DNA of 64,000 bases, taken from contig CM055101.1 of the NCBI GenBank assembly GCA_029204225.1, positions 30,408,519 to 30,472,518 on the forward strand. The letters are read 5' to 3'. The position numbers and the translations under genes were made by a program. Under the pieces are notes generated by a model that saw nothing but the letters and a program-made list of their open reading frames with translations, was not told the origin of the DNA and ran no database searches. Below are positions 1-11,149 of this stretch, piece after piece (within the stretch, counting starts at the first letter, position 1; each line of letters begins with the position of its first letter). The DNA comes from Diphasiastrum complanatum (taxonomy: Eukaryota; Streptophyta; Lycopodiopsida; Lycopodiales; Lycopodiaceae).

Positions 1-800
1 TCTTCCGACTATGGAGAGAGAGACTACATAGCAAATTCGACTTCCTTCTTGAAGTTAGGTGGATTTCTAGCATGTAATAAAGAACTTAACTCACTCTCCT
101 TGACCTAAAATGAAACCCTAGCCTAGATCCTAGAGTTATGTTTGGTAGGTAGCTAGTTGGTCAAATTTTCACCTTAAACTTAGGTGTAGGTCCTATAAAG
201 TAGGATCACTACCAAAATGACATGACCAACCCTATGGACTTGACCTAACCTACATTAGGAGTGGATTTCCACATGGCATCTTGGCCTCACATGTGTGGAA
301 TCCACTTATGTACAAAATTTACATCATACTACATGGTTTTTGATCAAACTAGATTTGCCAATTTTTGGCGATTCTTCACATGATTTACAGGCCTGTAAAT
401 CTGAAATCGGATCTAAAAACTAAAGTTTTCATAAAGCTTCATTAATTTTCCCTTTCTAGACACTAGTTTCATGGATTTGGAGATCTAGAATAGTGGGAAA
501 TGTGAAAATTTTGGTTTCTTTTGTAATGACAAATAGAAATGGAATTGGATTGGGATCTTTTTGTAAACATTAGCTTGGATTTAGTTAATTGTAGTTTACA
601 TAAAGATTTGGTTTTCATTTTTGCTTTGGATTAAGGCAAAGCTAGCTTGTTGTTGTTGTTCTCTTAGGCTTGGATTGAGCTTGGAAAGTGGGCTTGGACT
701 GAGCTTACAAACAATAAGATTGAATGAGTAGAATTAAAATGCTTTTTATTTTGCATTGGATGTAAGAATTAAAGCATTTCTATCATTCTAATTTGAGCCC
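1..800. other. Non-coding leader, no gene recognised
   Basis: AT-rich sequence without a convincing reading frame or RNA gene. A short imperfect repetition of 'gcttggattgagcttgga' / 'gcttggactgagcttaca' occurs near 668-710. The stretch runs directly into the small open frame at 845 and could be the leader of a retroelement, but no LTR boundary or primer binding site was recognised. Confidence 0.3.
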
Positions 801-844
801 TTGTTGTTATATTTGCATAATAGAAAAACACACAAGCAACACCA

Positions 845-1087
845 ATGGATCAAACCAATGATAACCCAACTTTTGATTTATCAAACCCATACAATGTGGC
901 ACATGTTCTTGAACTTTTATATCAACAAATTCAAGCCACTAATAAACAACTTCTTGAAACTAATCAAAAGAACCAAGACTTGGAGTCCAAGTTAGCCAAC
1001 CAGAAGAAGCATGTAGTTCCACCTCCCATAAATGCAAAAGAATCATATAAGCGACAACATATAAGAATAGTACTATATAAAAATTAA
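845..1087 (+). CDS. Small ORF, possible retroelement gag N-terminus (partial)
   Basis: An 80-codon frame starting with MDQTNDNP. It is rich in Asn/Gln/Lys, has a heptad-like stretch (LELLYQQIQATNKQLLETNQ) that could form a coiled coil, and ends in a short proline run (VPPP) soon before the reading frame changes character. A short N-terminal coiled coil followed by a proline-rich linker is compatible with a Ty3/gypsy-type gag start, but no capsid core or zinc knuckle follows; the CACTA copy begins about 250 bases downstream. I do not recognise the protein. It is either a truncated gag or a chance frame. Confidence 0.22.
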   Translation: MDQTNDNPTFDLSNPYNVAHVLELLYQQIQATNKQLLETNQKNQDLESKLANQKKHVVPPPINAKESYKRQHIRIVLYKN

Positions 1088-1337
1088 AACATTAGAATCA
1101 TACAATATTTTTATGCTATTTGTATTTTGTACTTGTGCATATATGCAGTCTATCAAAACGAGATGAATTACATTCAGATCAGTCTAGCGATGAAGACACT
1201 ACTCAAGTTAACAAGGTAAGTAATAGACATGCATGTTTTCTTGTTCATAAAAACTTTGTTATTATAAGTTAAACTATTGTGCTAAAGTGAAATGTACTTG
1301 ATTTTTGTTTCTCGTAGAAAAATTATTTTTAAAATAA

Positions 1338-3090
1338 AATATGGTGCACATGTCTCAAGTGTGATGGACAAAAGATGCGTGAAAGATGCATTGTTGAAAA
1401 ACATTTGTGGAAGTTTGGATGAAAAGAAGAAGGTCAACCATTGAATTTGGAACACGTTGAGGTTTGTTAACTTTATATAATTACTTTTTATTATAATCTT
1501 CGTCAATCTATATATGTCACTTATGGAATTTGTTTCATGTGTGTAGCGAATACATCGAATGCCATTCCACGGAGTTGATCCATCCGTGTTTGGATACAAT
1601 CAACGTCAAGTTTTGATAGACATGAGAAGACAAAGAATGAAACAAATTGAAGAGGAAAACACAAATGAAAAAAAAATGTAATCAACTTGATTCTAATGAT
1701 TATGATGATGAAATGCAACATGATGAAGCAATGCACAATATGTTTGAATCTTACTTTGAAACAAATGAGAATGATGATATGCATCCATCTTCTAATGAAA
1801 ATAGAGATCACGAACAATTTGAGATAGATGAAGATGAGATTCTATCGTGCAAGGAGACATACACTCCTCTATACCCTGGAGCATCCATTTCAAGACTAGC
1901 TACATCAATTCTTATTCTAAACCTTCAAGCAACATACAAATGGAGTGATCGTAGCATGACATCTTTATTTGGGTACTTAACGCATAACACAATTATTGTA
2001 CTCTATAGCGTATTTACATTAAGTTAATTTTTTTTCTTTTCTAACAACTCACATTGCTCTTTTTTTAGGTTGTTGCATTGCATGCTTTTGAAAGAAAATG
2101 TGATACCCAAAACACGAAAAGAAGCACGAAAGATGATGACTGTGCTTGGAATGGATTATGACACAATACATGCATGTCCAGAAGACCATGTTCTATATAG
2201 ACGTGAGCATTCAAAAAACTTCAATGTCCAATGTGTAACGCTTCACATTTTTGAGATGATGTACAACGGGATAAAGTGTCACAAAAAGTGTTACAACATT
2301 TTCCAATTATCCCATGATTGCAACGTGTATTTTGATGTAAATCTTTGGCACAACTAATGGATCGGCATGTCAAAAATCAATCTACAGATGATGTGATGTG
2401 AGTACCAAGTGATTCACCTGCATGGAAAACATATTGAAGACCAATGGCCCGAGTTACGAACCTCGTAATTTGAGATTTGGCCTTGCTATGGATGGCATAA
2501 ATCCTTTTAGCGTTCAAGCATCAACTTGGTCCACATGGCCAGGTGTGCTCATTAATTATAACATACCTCCATGGTTGAGTATTAAAACGGAACACTTGTT
2601 ATTGGCTTTATTGATTCTAGAAAAGTACAAGGCCAAGAACATGGATGTGTATCTTGCACCTTTGGTCGATGAATTGTGTATTCTTTGGAATGGTATTCAC
2701 GCTTACGACATCTCGAGACCTTTACAACAAAGTGACTTCATTTTCTGTGGAATTCTAATGTGGACGATGCATGACCACCCCTATTTAAGCGAATGTTCAG
2801 GTATCTATATAATGAATCTAATCTATTTTAGGGTTTAACGTTTGAGTATATTTAACTAAGCTTATGTTTAATTTGGTTTATGAACTATGCAGGTTTAACC
2901 ACATCGGGTTACAACACATGTTATATTTGTGGACCACTTTTGGAGGGCCAACATAGCACAAATATATTAGAAAAAGTGGTGTACGAAAATCATCGCAAAT
3001 TCTTGCCAATTGATCATCCTTTTTGAAGGCTGAATAGGCAATTTTTTGGAGGGCGAGGAGATAATCCTCTAACTACACCACCACCCCCAT
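1338..3090 (+). pseudogene. CACTA (En/Spm-like) TNP2 transposase, copy A, degenerate
   Basis: Remains of a TNP2-type (Transposase_21) transposase. In order: an N-terminal Cys/His motif near 1342-1415 (CTCLKC then a later His, the zinc-binding start of TNP2); an acidic linker around 1690-1850; 'LYPGASISRLATSILILNLQ' near 1870-1930; an intron (about 1972-2068) with the same position as in the other two copies; a frame at 2070-2357 with HACPEDHVLYR; then the catalytic-domain segment at 2422-2838 (LRFGLAMDGINPFSV, IPPWLS, NMDVYLAPLVDEL, LMWTMHDHPYLSEC), a second intron (about 2801-2892), and CYICGP..VVYENHRKFLP up to about 3090. TGA after the zinc motif, loss of frame near 2290-2410 and a TGA after LPIDHPF make it non-functional. 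It runs directly into the SET-like cassette. Confidence 0.85.
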
Positions 3091-4003
3091 GATGATGCTA
3101 TTGTTGATGATGACCTCTTGCATGACATAATTAGTTCATCAATGCCTTGTTATTCAATCCATGTCTCCAAATCTCTACAACGTTCCCTACACCCAACCAC
3201 ACCTATCCTAGATGTTGCACATGAGTCCTCCACGATACTCCACGTGGATTCCACAAACTTGACCACCTCTTTAAAAAAGAGAACACGTATTGGATGTATT
3301 ATGACTAGTTTGAAAGATAATTACAAATTACTACGCGCTATTGATGTGTCAAAAGACATTCTAGGTTCTTTTTCTGACCTTCCTCTTCCACCTTGCTTCC
3401 AACCATTAGTAAGAACTAAAATTAGAAGTAGATATTCGTGTTGGCCACTCCAATCACCATTACCATTAAATGGAACACCATCTACGTATTGGGGTCGAAT
3501 GTACATGATCATGCCTAGTAGACGCTTTCCTGAGGCTAGTTTGGACCTTTTTGCATTGAGTAGTATTGAGGTCCCTCTAAATAGTGTTGTGACATTGATG
3601 CCATATGCAGGACCTCAATAAAATTGGGGTGATTGGCATGCTTTGTGTCGTCACCAATGGAGGATGCAAGTATATGGCTTGAATTCAAATGCTTGTTCTT
3701 TGGATGAGCAACGCATGCAAGGAGGCAACGTCTCAAGGGCAAATCGTACATACATTGATGGCAGATGTGCATGGAAACATTGCTGCATATATAAATAGTT
3801 CCATTGGCCACCCTTTCTTGACGAATTGTGATTTTGAAGAACACACCAATGGAAAAGAAGAATATTTTACTAGGAATGTAAAGGGCACTTATGTAATCGT
3901 CTGTGCCACTAGATCTATCAAGTTTGGGGAGGAATTGTTCATCAAGTATAGTTTCAACCGTCCTCTACCCAAATGTTTGCAGAAGACAATAAGTCAAATG
4001 TGA
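3091..4003 (+). pseudogene. SET-domain-like protein, cassette copy 1 (broken)
   Basis: Two frames (3118-3621 and 3689-4003) belong to one protein. The first gives about 120 residues of unknown character, then WGRMYMIMP and a segment LFALSSIEVPLNSVV that resembles the start of a SET domain (G-x-G-L-F-A in copy 3). The second gives HGNIAAYINSSIG and then ATRSIKFGEELFIKYSF, which match the order and spacing of the SET N-H-S and GEEL-x-x-x-Y motifs. SET proteins are usually lysine methyltransferases using S-adenosylmethionine. Compared with copy 3, a TAC has become TAA near 3619 and 5 bases are missing near 3762, so the copy is dead. It sits between TNP2 copy A and SET copy 2. Confidence 0.6.
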
Positions 4004-4860
4004 AGATTTAAATTTTGTTGATATGCAGAGATGTATAATCCATGCATCCTGATTGTATTTGGTTTGTGTCAATAAATATGTCAAATGTTAGAAGCATTAT
4101 TCGTCATTTTCCTAGATGTTTACATACGATAATAAGTGAAAGCTAATGAATATGAAATTCATATATATGTAAATGGAGCGCCATTTACGTATTGGGGTCG
4201 AATGTACATGATCATGCCTAGTGAACACTTTCTTGAGGCTGGTTTGGGCCTTTTTGCATTGAGTAGTATGGAGGTCCCTCTAAATAGTGTTGTGACATTG
4301 ATGCCAATGCAGGACCTCAATACAATTGGGGTGATTGGCATGCTTTGTGTCATCACCAATGGAGGATGCAAGTATATGACTTGAATTTGAATGTTTGTTC
4401 TTTAGAGGAGCAATGCATGCAAGGAGGCAACATCTCAAGGGCAAATCGTACATATATTGATGGACATCCAGATGTGCATGGAAACATTGCTGCATATATA
4501 AATAGTTCCATTGGCCACCGTCTATTGACGAATTGTGATTTTGAAGAACGCATCAATGGAAAAGAAGAATAATTTACTAGGAATGTAAAGGGCACTTATG
4601 TAATGGTCTGTGCCACTAGATCTATCAGGTCTGGGAAGGAATTGTTCATCAAGTATAGTTTCAACCGTCCTCTACCCAAATATTTGCAAAAGACAATAAG
4701 TCAAATGTGAAGATTTAAATTTTGTTGATATGTAGAGATGTATAATCCATGCATCTTGATTGTATTTGGTTTGTGTCATTAAATATGTCAAATGTTAGAA
4801 GCATTATTCATCATTTTCCTAGATGTTTACATAAGAAAATAAGTGAAAGCTAATAAATAT
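3472..4860 (+). repeat. Tandem duplication of the SET cassette (~690-bp unit, 2 copies)
   Basis: 3472-4165 and 4160-4860 align base for base with few differences, including the untranslated tail ('tgtgaagatttaaattttg' through 'gtaaatatg...'). The junction lies at a shared 'gtaaatgga' sequence near 4170, which suggests unequal recombination at a short homology. The SET cassette of the third CACTA copy at 26.2-27.1 kb is present once. Confidence 0.8.
4155..4708 (+). pseudogene. SET-domain-like protein, cassette copy 2 (5'-truncated, broken)
   Basis: Near-identical repeat of 3472-4003, beginning at the equivalent of WGRMYMIMP and so lacking the N-terminal part. GLGLFALSSMEVPLNS, HGNIAAYINSSIG and GKELFIKYSF are all present across frames. 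One base is lost near 4302 (frameshift), a stop appears near 4570, and the conserved GEEL is GKEL. The same ~150-base 3' flank follows copies 1 and 2, so copy 2 arose by tandem duplication of a roughly 690-base unit. It is followed after about 380 bases by TNP2 copy B. Confidence 0.6.
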
Positions 4861-5084
4861 GAAATTCATAAATATGTAAATATGTAGAAGCATACAATTT
4901 TGTGAGTTCATTGAATGTTAACAAGTTGAAAGAAAACTGGTCTAATAGATACATTGGTATGTTCATACTTTCTAAACAAAGAGGTAATTTATATTCATAT
5001 GCAGCATTTAGATCTATTAGGTATTGGGAGAAAATGTTTGTCGAGCATTGTTTCAACCTACTTCATCCTCATTTAGCATTGTAG

Positions 5085-6790
5085 ACAATAATCCTCGTAG
5101 TGGTCGATGTAGACGACGAATGCAATACAATGGTCCTCATATAAAGCAATTACCTCGTCGTCTACATCAAGGCTTAAAAGAGATGATGTAAATTGATGAG
5201 CACATTAATCAAGAGACTAATGCATCTGAATCTAGCTCATCTAGATCTACTTCTTCGCAAACAAGTTTCAACGATGAAAATGAGCTTCCAATGAATGATG
5301 AATTTGAAGTCAGGGGAGACATGTTGGATGATATGTACGAGAACAATAGTATAGCTAGACACAATGAACAAGATGAGGAGGCACTTTTGTCTAAAGAAGA
5401 AAAGAAATTGCGAGAAGAATCAAAGACCGCATTGTATTCTGGAGTAAAGACATCTTGTTTGGCGACTTCTCTACTTCTATTAGATCTTCAAGCCAAATAT
5501 AGATGGAGTGACCAAAGCCTCACATCATTATTTGAGTAATTTTTTTTTCATCTACTTGTCATTTTTGCTTTGGAACAAAATTTACATTTTGGACATCCAG
5601 TGATAATTTGTTTACAATGACTTCTTTTGTCATGTACAGACTATTGAAAAACAAAATTCTCCCAGAAGGGAATGTCATGCTTGAGACAAGAGATGAGGCA
5701 CAAAAGATGTTGTCTAACATCGAGATGGACTATAAGGAATATCATGCATGTCCAAAAATTGTATTTTATATCGAGGAAGGTACGAATCACTCAAGAAATG
5801 TCCCGTTTGTGATACTCCTCAATATAGAGATGATTTGCAAGGAGCAACCATTCCGTGCAAAGTTTTACAGAATTTTCTAGTAATTCAACGATTGCAACGT
5901 TTATTTCATTGTAAATCTCTGACACAACTTGTGGACTGGCATGCACACCATACCTCTATGGATGGGATGATGAGGGTACCTTCAGATTTACCCGCATGGA
6001 AACACATCAACAAAGTGTATCCAAGCTTTGCCAATGAGTCAAGAAATGTGAGATTTGGTCTTGCAACAGATGGTGTGAACCTCTTTGGTGTACGAGCAAC
6101 TACGTGGTCATTTTGGCTTGTTTGCTTGGTAAATTATAATATTCCTCCTTGGTTCAGTACAAAAAAGGGACACATTATGTTGGCACTTCTAATTCCTGGC
6201 CAACGCAAGGATAAGAACATGGATGTGTATCTTGAGCCGCTTATTGATGAGTTGGAAGATTTATGAAAGGGGATAAATGCGTATGACATTTTGCACCCCT
6301 TACATGAGAGGGAGTTTACACAACATGCCATTGTGATGTGGACAATGCATGACTATCCAGGATTAGGTGAATGCTCAGGTAATCATTCAAACAATGTCTA
6401 TCTTGTGTACATAGGAGTTTGTGTACAACTACATACAACTAATAATTCTTGACATTTACATGATATACTACAATGGCTATAATTATTCTTTGACGTATAC
6501 TTTTTTTCATAATGATTAATAGTATCCATTTGTTGGGCAGGCTTTCAAACGGCTGGAAAAAAATGCTTGTTTTTTGTGTGGGCCAAATCTTGTGGGAAGA
6601 TACTCTTATAGTCTCAACAAAGTGGTTTATGAAAATCATCGTAAATACTTGCATGAAGGCCATTCATTCAAAGACACGCAAAGAAGAAGTTTTGGAGGAA
6701 GAGTTGAGAGAGAGATGCCTTCAAAGAGGATGTTTGTGGAAGATTGGTGAAAACTATGGGCAAAGTATAGTCAAATTCTTGTAGAGAGGT
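5085..6790 (+). pseudogene. CACTA TNP2 transposase, copy B, degenerate
   Basis: Same protein as copies A and C. An acidic, Ser-rich linker (NASESSSSRSTSSQT near 5218-5260; DMLDDMYENN) leads into GVKTSCLATSLLLLDLQA; an intron lies at about 5536-5639 (GTAATT...TACAG); next come LLKNKILPEGNVM, YHACPK and CPVCDTPQYRDDLQG, then HAHHTSMDGM, NVRFGLATDGVNLFGV, IPPWFS, IPGQRKDKNMDVYLEPLIDEL. The codon after EDL is TGA where a Trp (LWKGI) is expected; copy C has the same stop. A second intron (about 6379-6540) precedes CLFFVWAKSCG, a frame-shifted version of the CFLCGPNLVG of copy C. A frameshift occurs near 5755. Identity to copy C is visibly higher than to copy A. Confidence 0.85.
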
Positions 6791-7700
6791 TATGCATTTA
6801 GATAATCTACTTGGTGGTTCCAATGTGTTCATCTTAAAGTGAAATCATAAATTATTCACAGTAAAGCTTGAGGAGATATGGCTGAATCATGACGCCCAAA
6901 GGCCAATTAGTGATGTCTAGCGTAGCCTCCTCCTAGTCACCCATGATGTAGTTGTAGGCTCTAGCTGAAGACCCTCATCCTCATGACTTAGAGTATCATC
7001 CATCCCTGAAGACTTCAAGGATGCCAAAGACTCCTCATCCTCATCCTCCTTCTCTAGAACCTTTTCCTCGAATACTTGAGAGCTTGGACCTACCTGCTTC
7101 CCTCTAAAGGCAATTGCCACAAGTCATCTTGTAGTAAATTAGTGACACTCATCTTTGAACTAGAGTTTAAATTTGACGTGCACTCCCTTTTGGGCCCTAC
7201 CTTACAGGCAGGGCACATAGTAAACACAACAAAAAATTGATGTGCCTGTGTTCTAATTAATTTCTGAAATTTGTATTGAATTTCATTTCTTTATAATTGA
7301 GTTAGATTATGAATGTGCCATGTATTTAAAACATATTTAAATAAAAAATGAAGCTCGTTTTAGGGAGAATATGTGAAATATTTAGTTTGCTAAATTTGCG
7401 CTGGCTTCTTGTCTCCTGTCCGCGTGGGTTTCTGAATGAATGACGGGATTCCTACTGGCATGCACGCAAAGCAGCTGCAAGGGGATCATACAAGATCTTA
7501 TGGAATGCTTTTAGCTAGGATAGATTCTATCAGGTGATTTTCATTTTTGAAGTTATAATAGCATCTGCGTTTAGCTTTGAGAAGCAAGTGTTCTAAATAA
7601 GTTTCAGTATAAGCTTGGTTTCTTCCTGTACCGAAGCTTGATTCTCTAAAGCAGAACCAACGCATAATATAGTACAATGTTCTCACTTGATATAAAACTG
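6791..7700. other. No clear gene; one weak minus-strand exon candidate
   Basis: Only one item stands out: on the minus strand, about 7220-7106 encodes MCPACKVGPKRECTSNL and ends at a possible donor (GCAG|GTAGGT); an acidic frame (EKVLEKEDEDEESLASL) follows at 7120-6917. I do not recognise either. The rest is AT-rich with no motif, microsatellite or LTR boundary that I can support. Confidence 0.25.
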
Positions 7701-7718
7701 TAACTGTGAATTGTTACA

Positions 7719-7943
7719 ATGCTTCAAGAGCTTAAAAGTTTGAGAGCGGCTTCAAAACTTTTAGAACTGGTTAGAGATCGTGCAACAGTTATACGTCGTG
7801 AGAACGATAATTCTAAAGACGGTGTAGAGCTGGATATCAATCAAGAAGCTGATATTGTCCCTGGCGACATTGTTATCCTGAGGACAAGAGACCTTCTTCC
7901 TGGTGATGTGCATTTGGTTACATCAAATAATCTACTTGTAAGG
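7719..7943 (+). pseudogene. P-type ATPase fragment, MgtA/P3B-like A-domain region
   Basis: Seventy-five codons match the stretch of P-type ATPases just before the phosphorylation half: LQELKSLRAASKLLELVRD, then ATVIRR, then the highly conserved VPGDIV, then LLPGDVHLVTSNNLLV. The spacing (QE.xSxxAA..L..V...ATV.R...VPGDIV.L...D..P.D.R) and the segment preceding it resemble bacterial-type magnesium-importing P3B ATPases (MgtA) more than plant H+- or Ca2+-ATPases. The frame ends at a credible donor (AAG|GTAACG). The next candidate segment near 8051 (acceptor TTCTCAG) reads only a few plausible residues before a stop, and no kinase-like DKTGT exon is seen. I read it as an isolated exon or retained fragment of a dead gene. 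Confidence 0.55.
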
Positions 7944-7949
7944 TAACGC

Positions 7950-9204
7950 AAATGTAGTATACTAGAAATGGCTGTACTTGTAGTAAAAGTAGAAAAAAAT
8001 TAGGACTTTGTGAGTTTCATTAATTACGTTTTCTCATATTTTATTCTCAGGGCTCAAGCTCAGTGGCACCTTCTTTAGTGCTCACAAGTTTAGAATACAT
8101 ATAGTTAATTATCTTCCGAGATATTTCATACTACGGTCACATATATATTGACAGACCATGTGATCTCACCTTAATGGTGATGAAGTAGAAACTATTAAGA
8201 GTCTGCCTAGTTATTCCATGAGTTCAATTTCACCACGAAGGACCAAGACTATGGATGACATACATTGCATGAGCTATTTAGAGCTGATTCTCGCATAAGT
8301 CATCCTAACTACCTACTGCTTAGATAAGGTAAGTTGTTCACTACAGGTATACATGTAGAACTGCACCAACTGTAGACCTTAAATATGTTAGTTTGATTTT
8401 GGCTAGCAATTTTCAAATTTGCTATGCAGCTACCCAGTTTGACTAGTCATTCTCTGACCACTATGCTCATGTGAGGATCCTGACTCTGAGTACATATGAT
8501 TCATGAAGAACATTTCTTATGTTAGTCCATGTGATGCTTGACTAGATACTATGACCTGACATATCGCTGCTAGGAACACAAGCAACAGTAGCAATCAATT
8601 TTAGTGCTCACACATTCTATGCTTCATGGAGTATTCAAGCAAATAAATTCTAACACGGGTCAACAATAGGTAGTACATGTCACTCAAATCATTTTATGGT
8701 GAAGGATAGCATCGGTCCATGAACAACTAAGAAACTAAAACATTTCAGAAAATAAATCGGGAATGATGGTAATATTTACAATTCCAATGGAGCAATTGTA
8801 CCAGAAAGGGCTTCATCATCTGTGACACTATGGTATTCAGCACGTCCAACATCTTTAGCTCATGGATCTATAGTATCATTGTACTTCTCACTTTGATTAA
8901 TGCAATTTGGAGATCTAGTGGATTTTGAGTCTAAGAGCTTTTCTTGTTTTCTCTCTCTACCCGAGAGCTATTGGTAGTATTCTCTCTCTAACCTAGTGGA
9001 GGAGTTCAATGTTACTTAGTTTTATTTTGAAGTACTTCCCACACGTGTGTATGTACTTTGAAAGTGAGTTAATGCATGTAGTAGTGTGTTTTTGCAATTG
9101 AGAGTAAGATAGATCTTGAATCTCAATCTAATCTTGATCATTGTGCATCCACACATCTTAGGAGATCACAATCACATCAGGTGGACACTCCACACGTGTG
9201 AAAT

Positions 9205-9205
<1 letters not shown>
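7950..9205. other. No gene recognised
   Basis: AT-rich non-coding sequence. The end (about 8930-9205) contains two 'cacacgtgtg' motifs of the kind also seen in the LTR at 15.5 kb, so part of it may be old LTR sequence, but there is no clean boundary. Confidence 0.3.

Positions 9206-9210
<5 letters not shown>

Positions 9211-9255
<45 letters not shown>
9211..9255 (+). repeat. (GA)n microsatellite
   Basis: About 22 uninterrupted GA units directly after 'aaattcacaa'. Confidence 0.95.
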
Positions 9256-9258
<3 letters not shown>

Positions 9259-10800
9259 ATACCTCACGTGAATTTTTTATAACCATAAATCCTAAAGTTC
9301 CATAATACTTGTTTTGAACCTTTTGGTTTGATATGTTCCGTTCGTTTCATTCGGAACGGGCTCAAACTCATTGGTGCAGGCGTTATCCAGCGTCTGTGCA
9401 TATAAACGACTTCGGTGGGGGTGATGGAAGCGATCAAACCACATATTAGGTCATAAATTAGTTGTAGACAATGGAATGGATATAGCTGGGCGTTTATAAA
9501 AGAAGCTTGATTAAGCATTTTCACATGCACAACTTGTCTCATGGTTGACACAGGTAGTGAAATAGAGTGAGTTTAGCCAAAAAAAAAGTAGGAAGGAGAA
9601 TAATATGCCCGAATATATGTGAAAGCCCTATGTCTAGGTAGGAGGGTATTATGGGAAGGTTTGTCAAATCCATCTCTCGAAAATGTGTCATTTAAAAGTC
9701 TAGTTTGACTCCAAATGACCCCATTGTGGTTGATCGTAGTCTATGACCTTTGGAACAAGATGAAATCAAGACTATATTGATTATGAATCATATACAATAA
9801 TCACTAAAACTTGTCCAAAAATTCAAATTCAAGCTTACACATTCAATCATACAATTATGATTGTAGAATATTCAATATTGAAAATAATCATAGAAATTTG
9901 TCATCCATCTGGGAGTGGAAAAACTTGAAAACATAAAATTAGTCTCAATTTATTTGGATTTGTCAAAAATATCTCAAATTATGGCCACCTACTTCTCAAT
10001 TCTTAGGTGAAAAATTTCAAGTTTGATATTTGTCTAAGAAAAGTAGGCACAAATAGCTAAAACAATCACTTTTATCCCGCTAACTTGTCAGCTTTAGGTA
10101 GGACAAAGTCTCAATTATGAATATAGTCTCAATTTACTTGGATTTGTCTTATAATAGAAAACATAATATATCTTCACATCTTATTTGCATGGAATACAGC
10201 AAGCCATTTCCAAATTAGAGTATGTTTTGTTTAAAGCAGACTTACATAAAGGCCATGTTAAAATTAAAAAAATGATAAGCGTTCAAGTAAATAATAAAAT
10301 ATTCCATGCAAACTGAGTATTGGAGGATTCCAAGCTCATAGATTTTAATCAGATTATTCTAGAAAAGAATCCTAAATTCAATACGTTTGAAAAAAGATAA
10401 TAGCTACAACTTAAGATTTTGAGAAATGACGTTCTACTTGGCTACTCAAAGCAAGAGTTTGAAAAAAGCTTGACAACATTTTAAAAAGATAAATTTGCAA
10501 ACACTGATGTACAAATGATATAAAAAACAACCAGTGAATTTGTTGATGTAGTTCAAAGTGCATGGGGAGCAAATCACATAACACATTCTATGGTAAGGAT
10601 TTAGGTGCAGCACCATTCTAGGGTAATTTGTGCAACTGTAAATTGAGTATTTATGGTATTGATTTATATATTGCTTTTATGAAATGCAGCACATATTATA
10701 GTATCATTTGACATTCTTTGCAAGAAATAGTGAAAGTCTTAGCATATGGTCATCACAAGGAATGAAGAAAATCTCATAGGGACTAGTAGATCCACGAGCT
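9256..10800. other. No gene recognised
   Basis: AT-rich sequence. The phrase 'tagtctcaattta(t/c)ttggatttgtc' occurs at about 9941 and 10124, so there is some internal repetition. No reading frame with recognisable motifs on either strand. Confidence 0.3.
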
Positions 10801-10820
10801 ACCACTATGCCTAACTATGA

Positions 10821-11003
10821 TTGGACCACACTTTGTCAAATCTTAATCCTATTGGACCATTGATCCATGCACCTCTTAATTGTATTGGACCATTTTTAAG
10901 CAAACCTCAAATTCCTATTGGACCTCACATGGTTCCACCTCTAAATCCTATTGGACCTCTTAGAATTCATCAAGCAAAAGCATTACACTTGTCTACACTC
11001 TAA
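10821..11003 (+). CDS. Short ORF with (NP)IGP-type repeats, unknown
   Basis: A 60-codon frame in which IGP recurs five times (NPIGPL, CIGPF, PIGPH, NPIGPL). At DNA level the core is 'cctattggacc', spaced about 30-36 bases apart between 10849 and 10957. It is rich in Pro and Leu and lacks a signal peptide or known domain. It lies just beyond the 3' end of the minus-strand copia relic. It may be a relic of a proline-rich gag or host protein; I cannot name it. Confidence 0.25.
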   Translation: MDHTLSNLNPIGPLIHAPLNCIGPFLSKPQIPIGPHMVPPLNPIGPLRIHQAKALHLSTL

Positions 11004-11149
11004 TTGGCACGAGTTTAGCCTCTTACTCTATTTTGGCTCAATAGTGGCATTACAAGTGGAAATGCATAATTTGCCATCTATGCCAAATTTGTTCCTATCA
11101 ACATCCTACACCTAGATGCTTGATATAAAAAACATAAGACCCCTATATC

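Noticed and set aside
6917-7120. 67-aa acidic minus-strand frame as a gene
   Set aside because: No homology recognised, no clear partner exons; mentioned only as a weak exon candidate.
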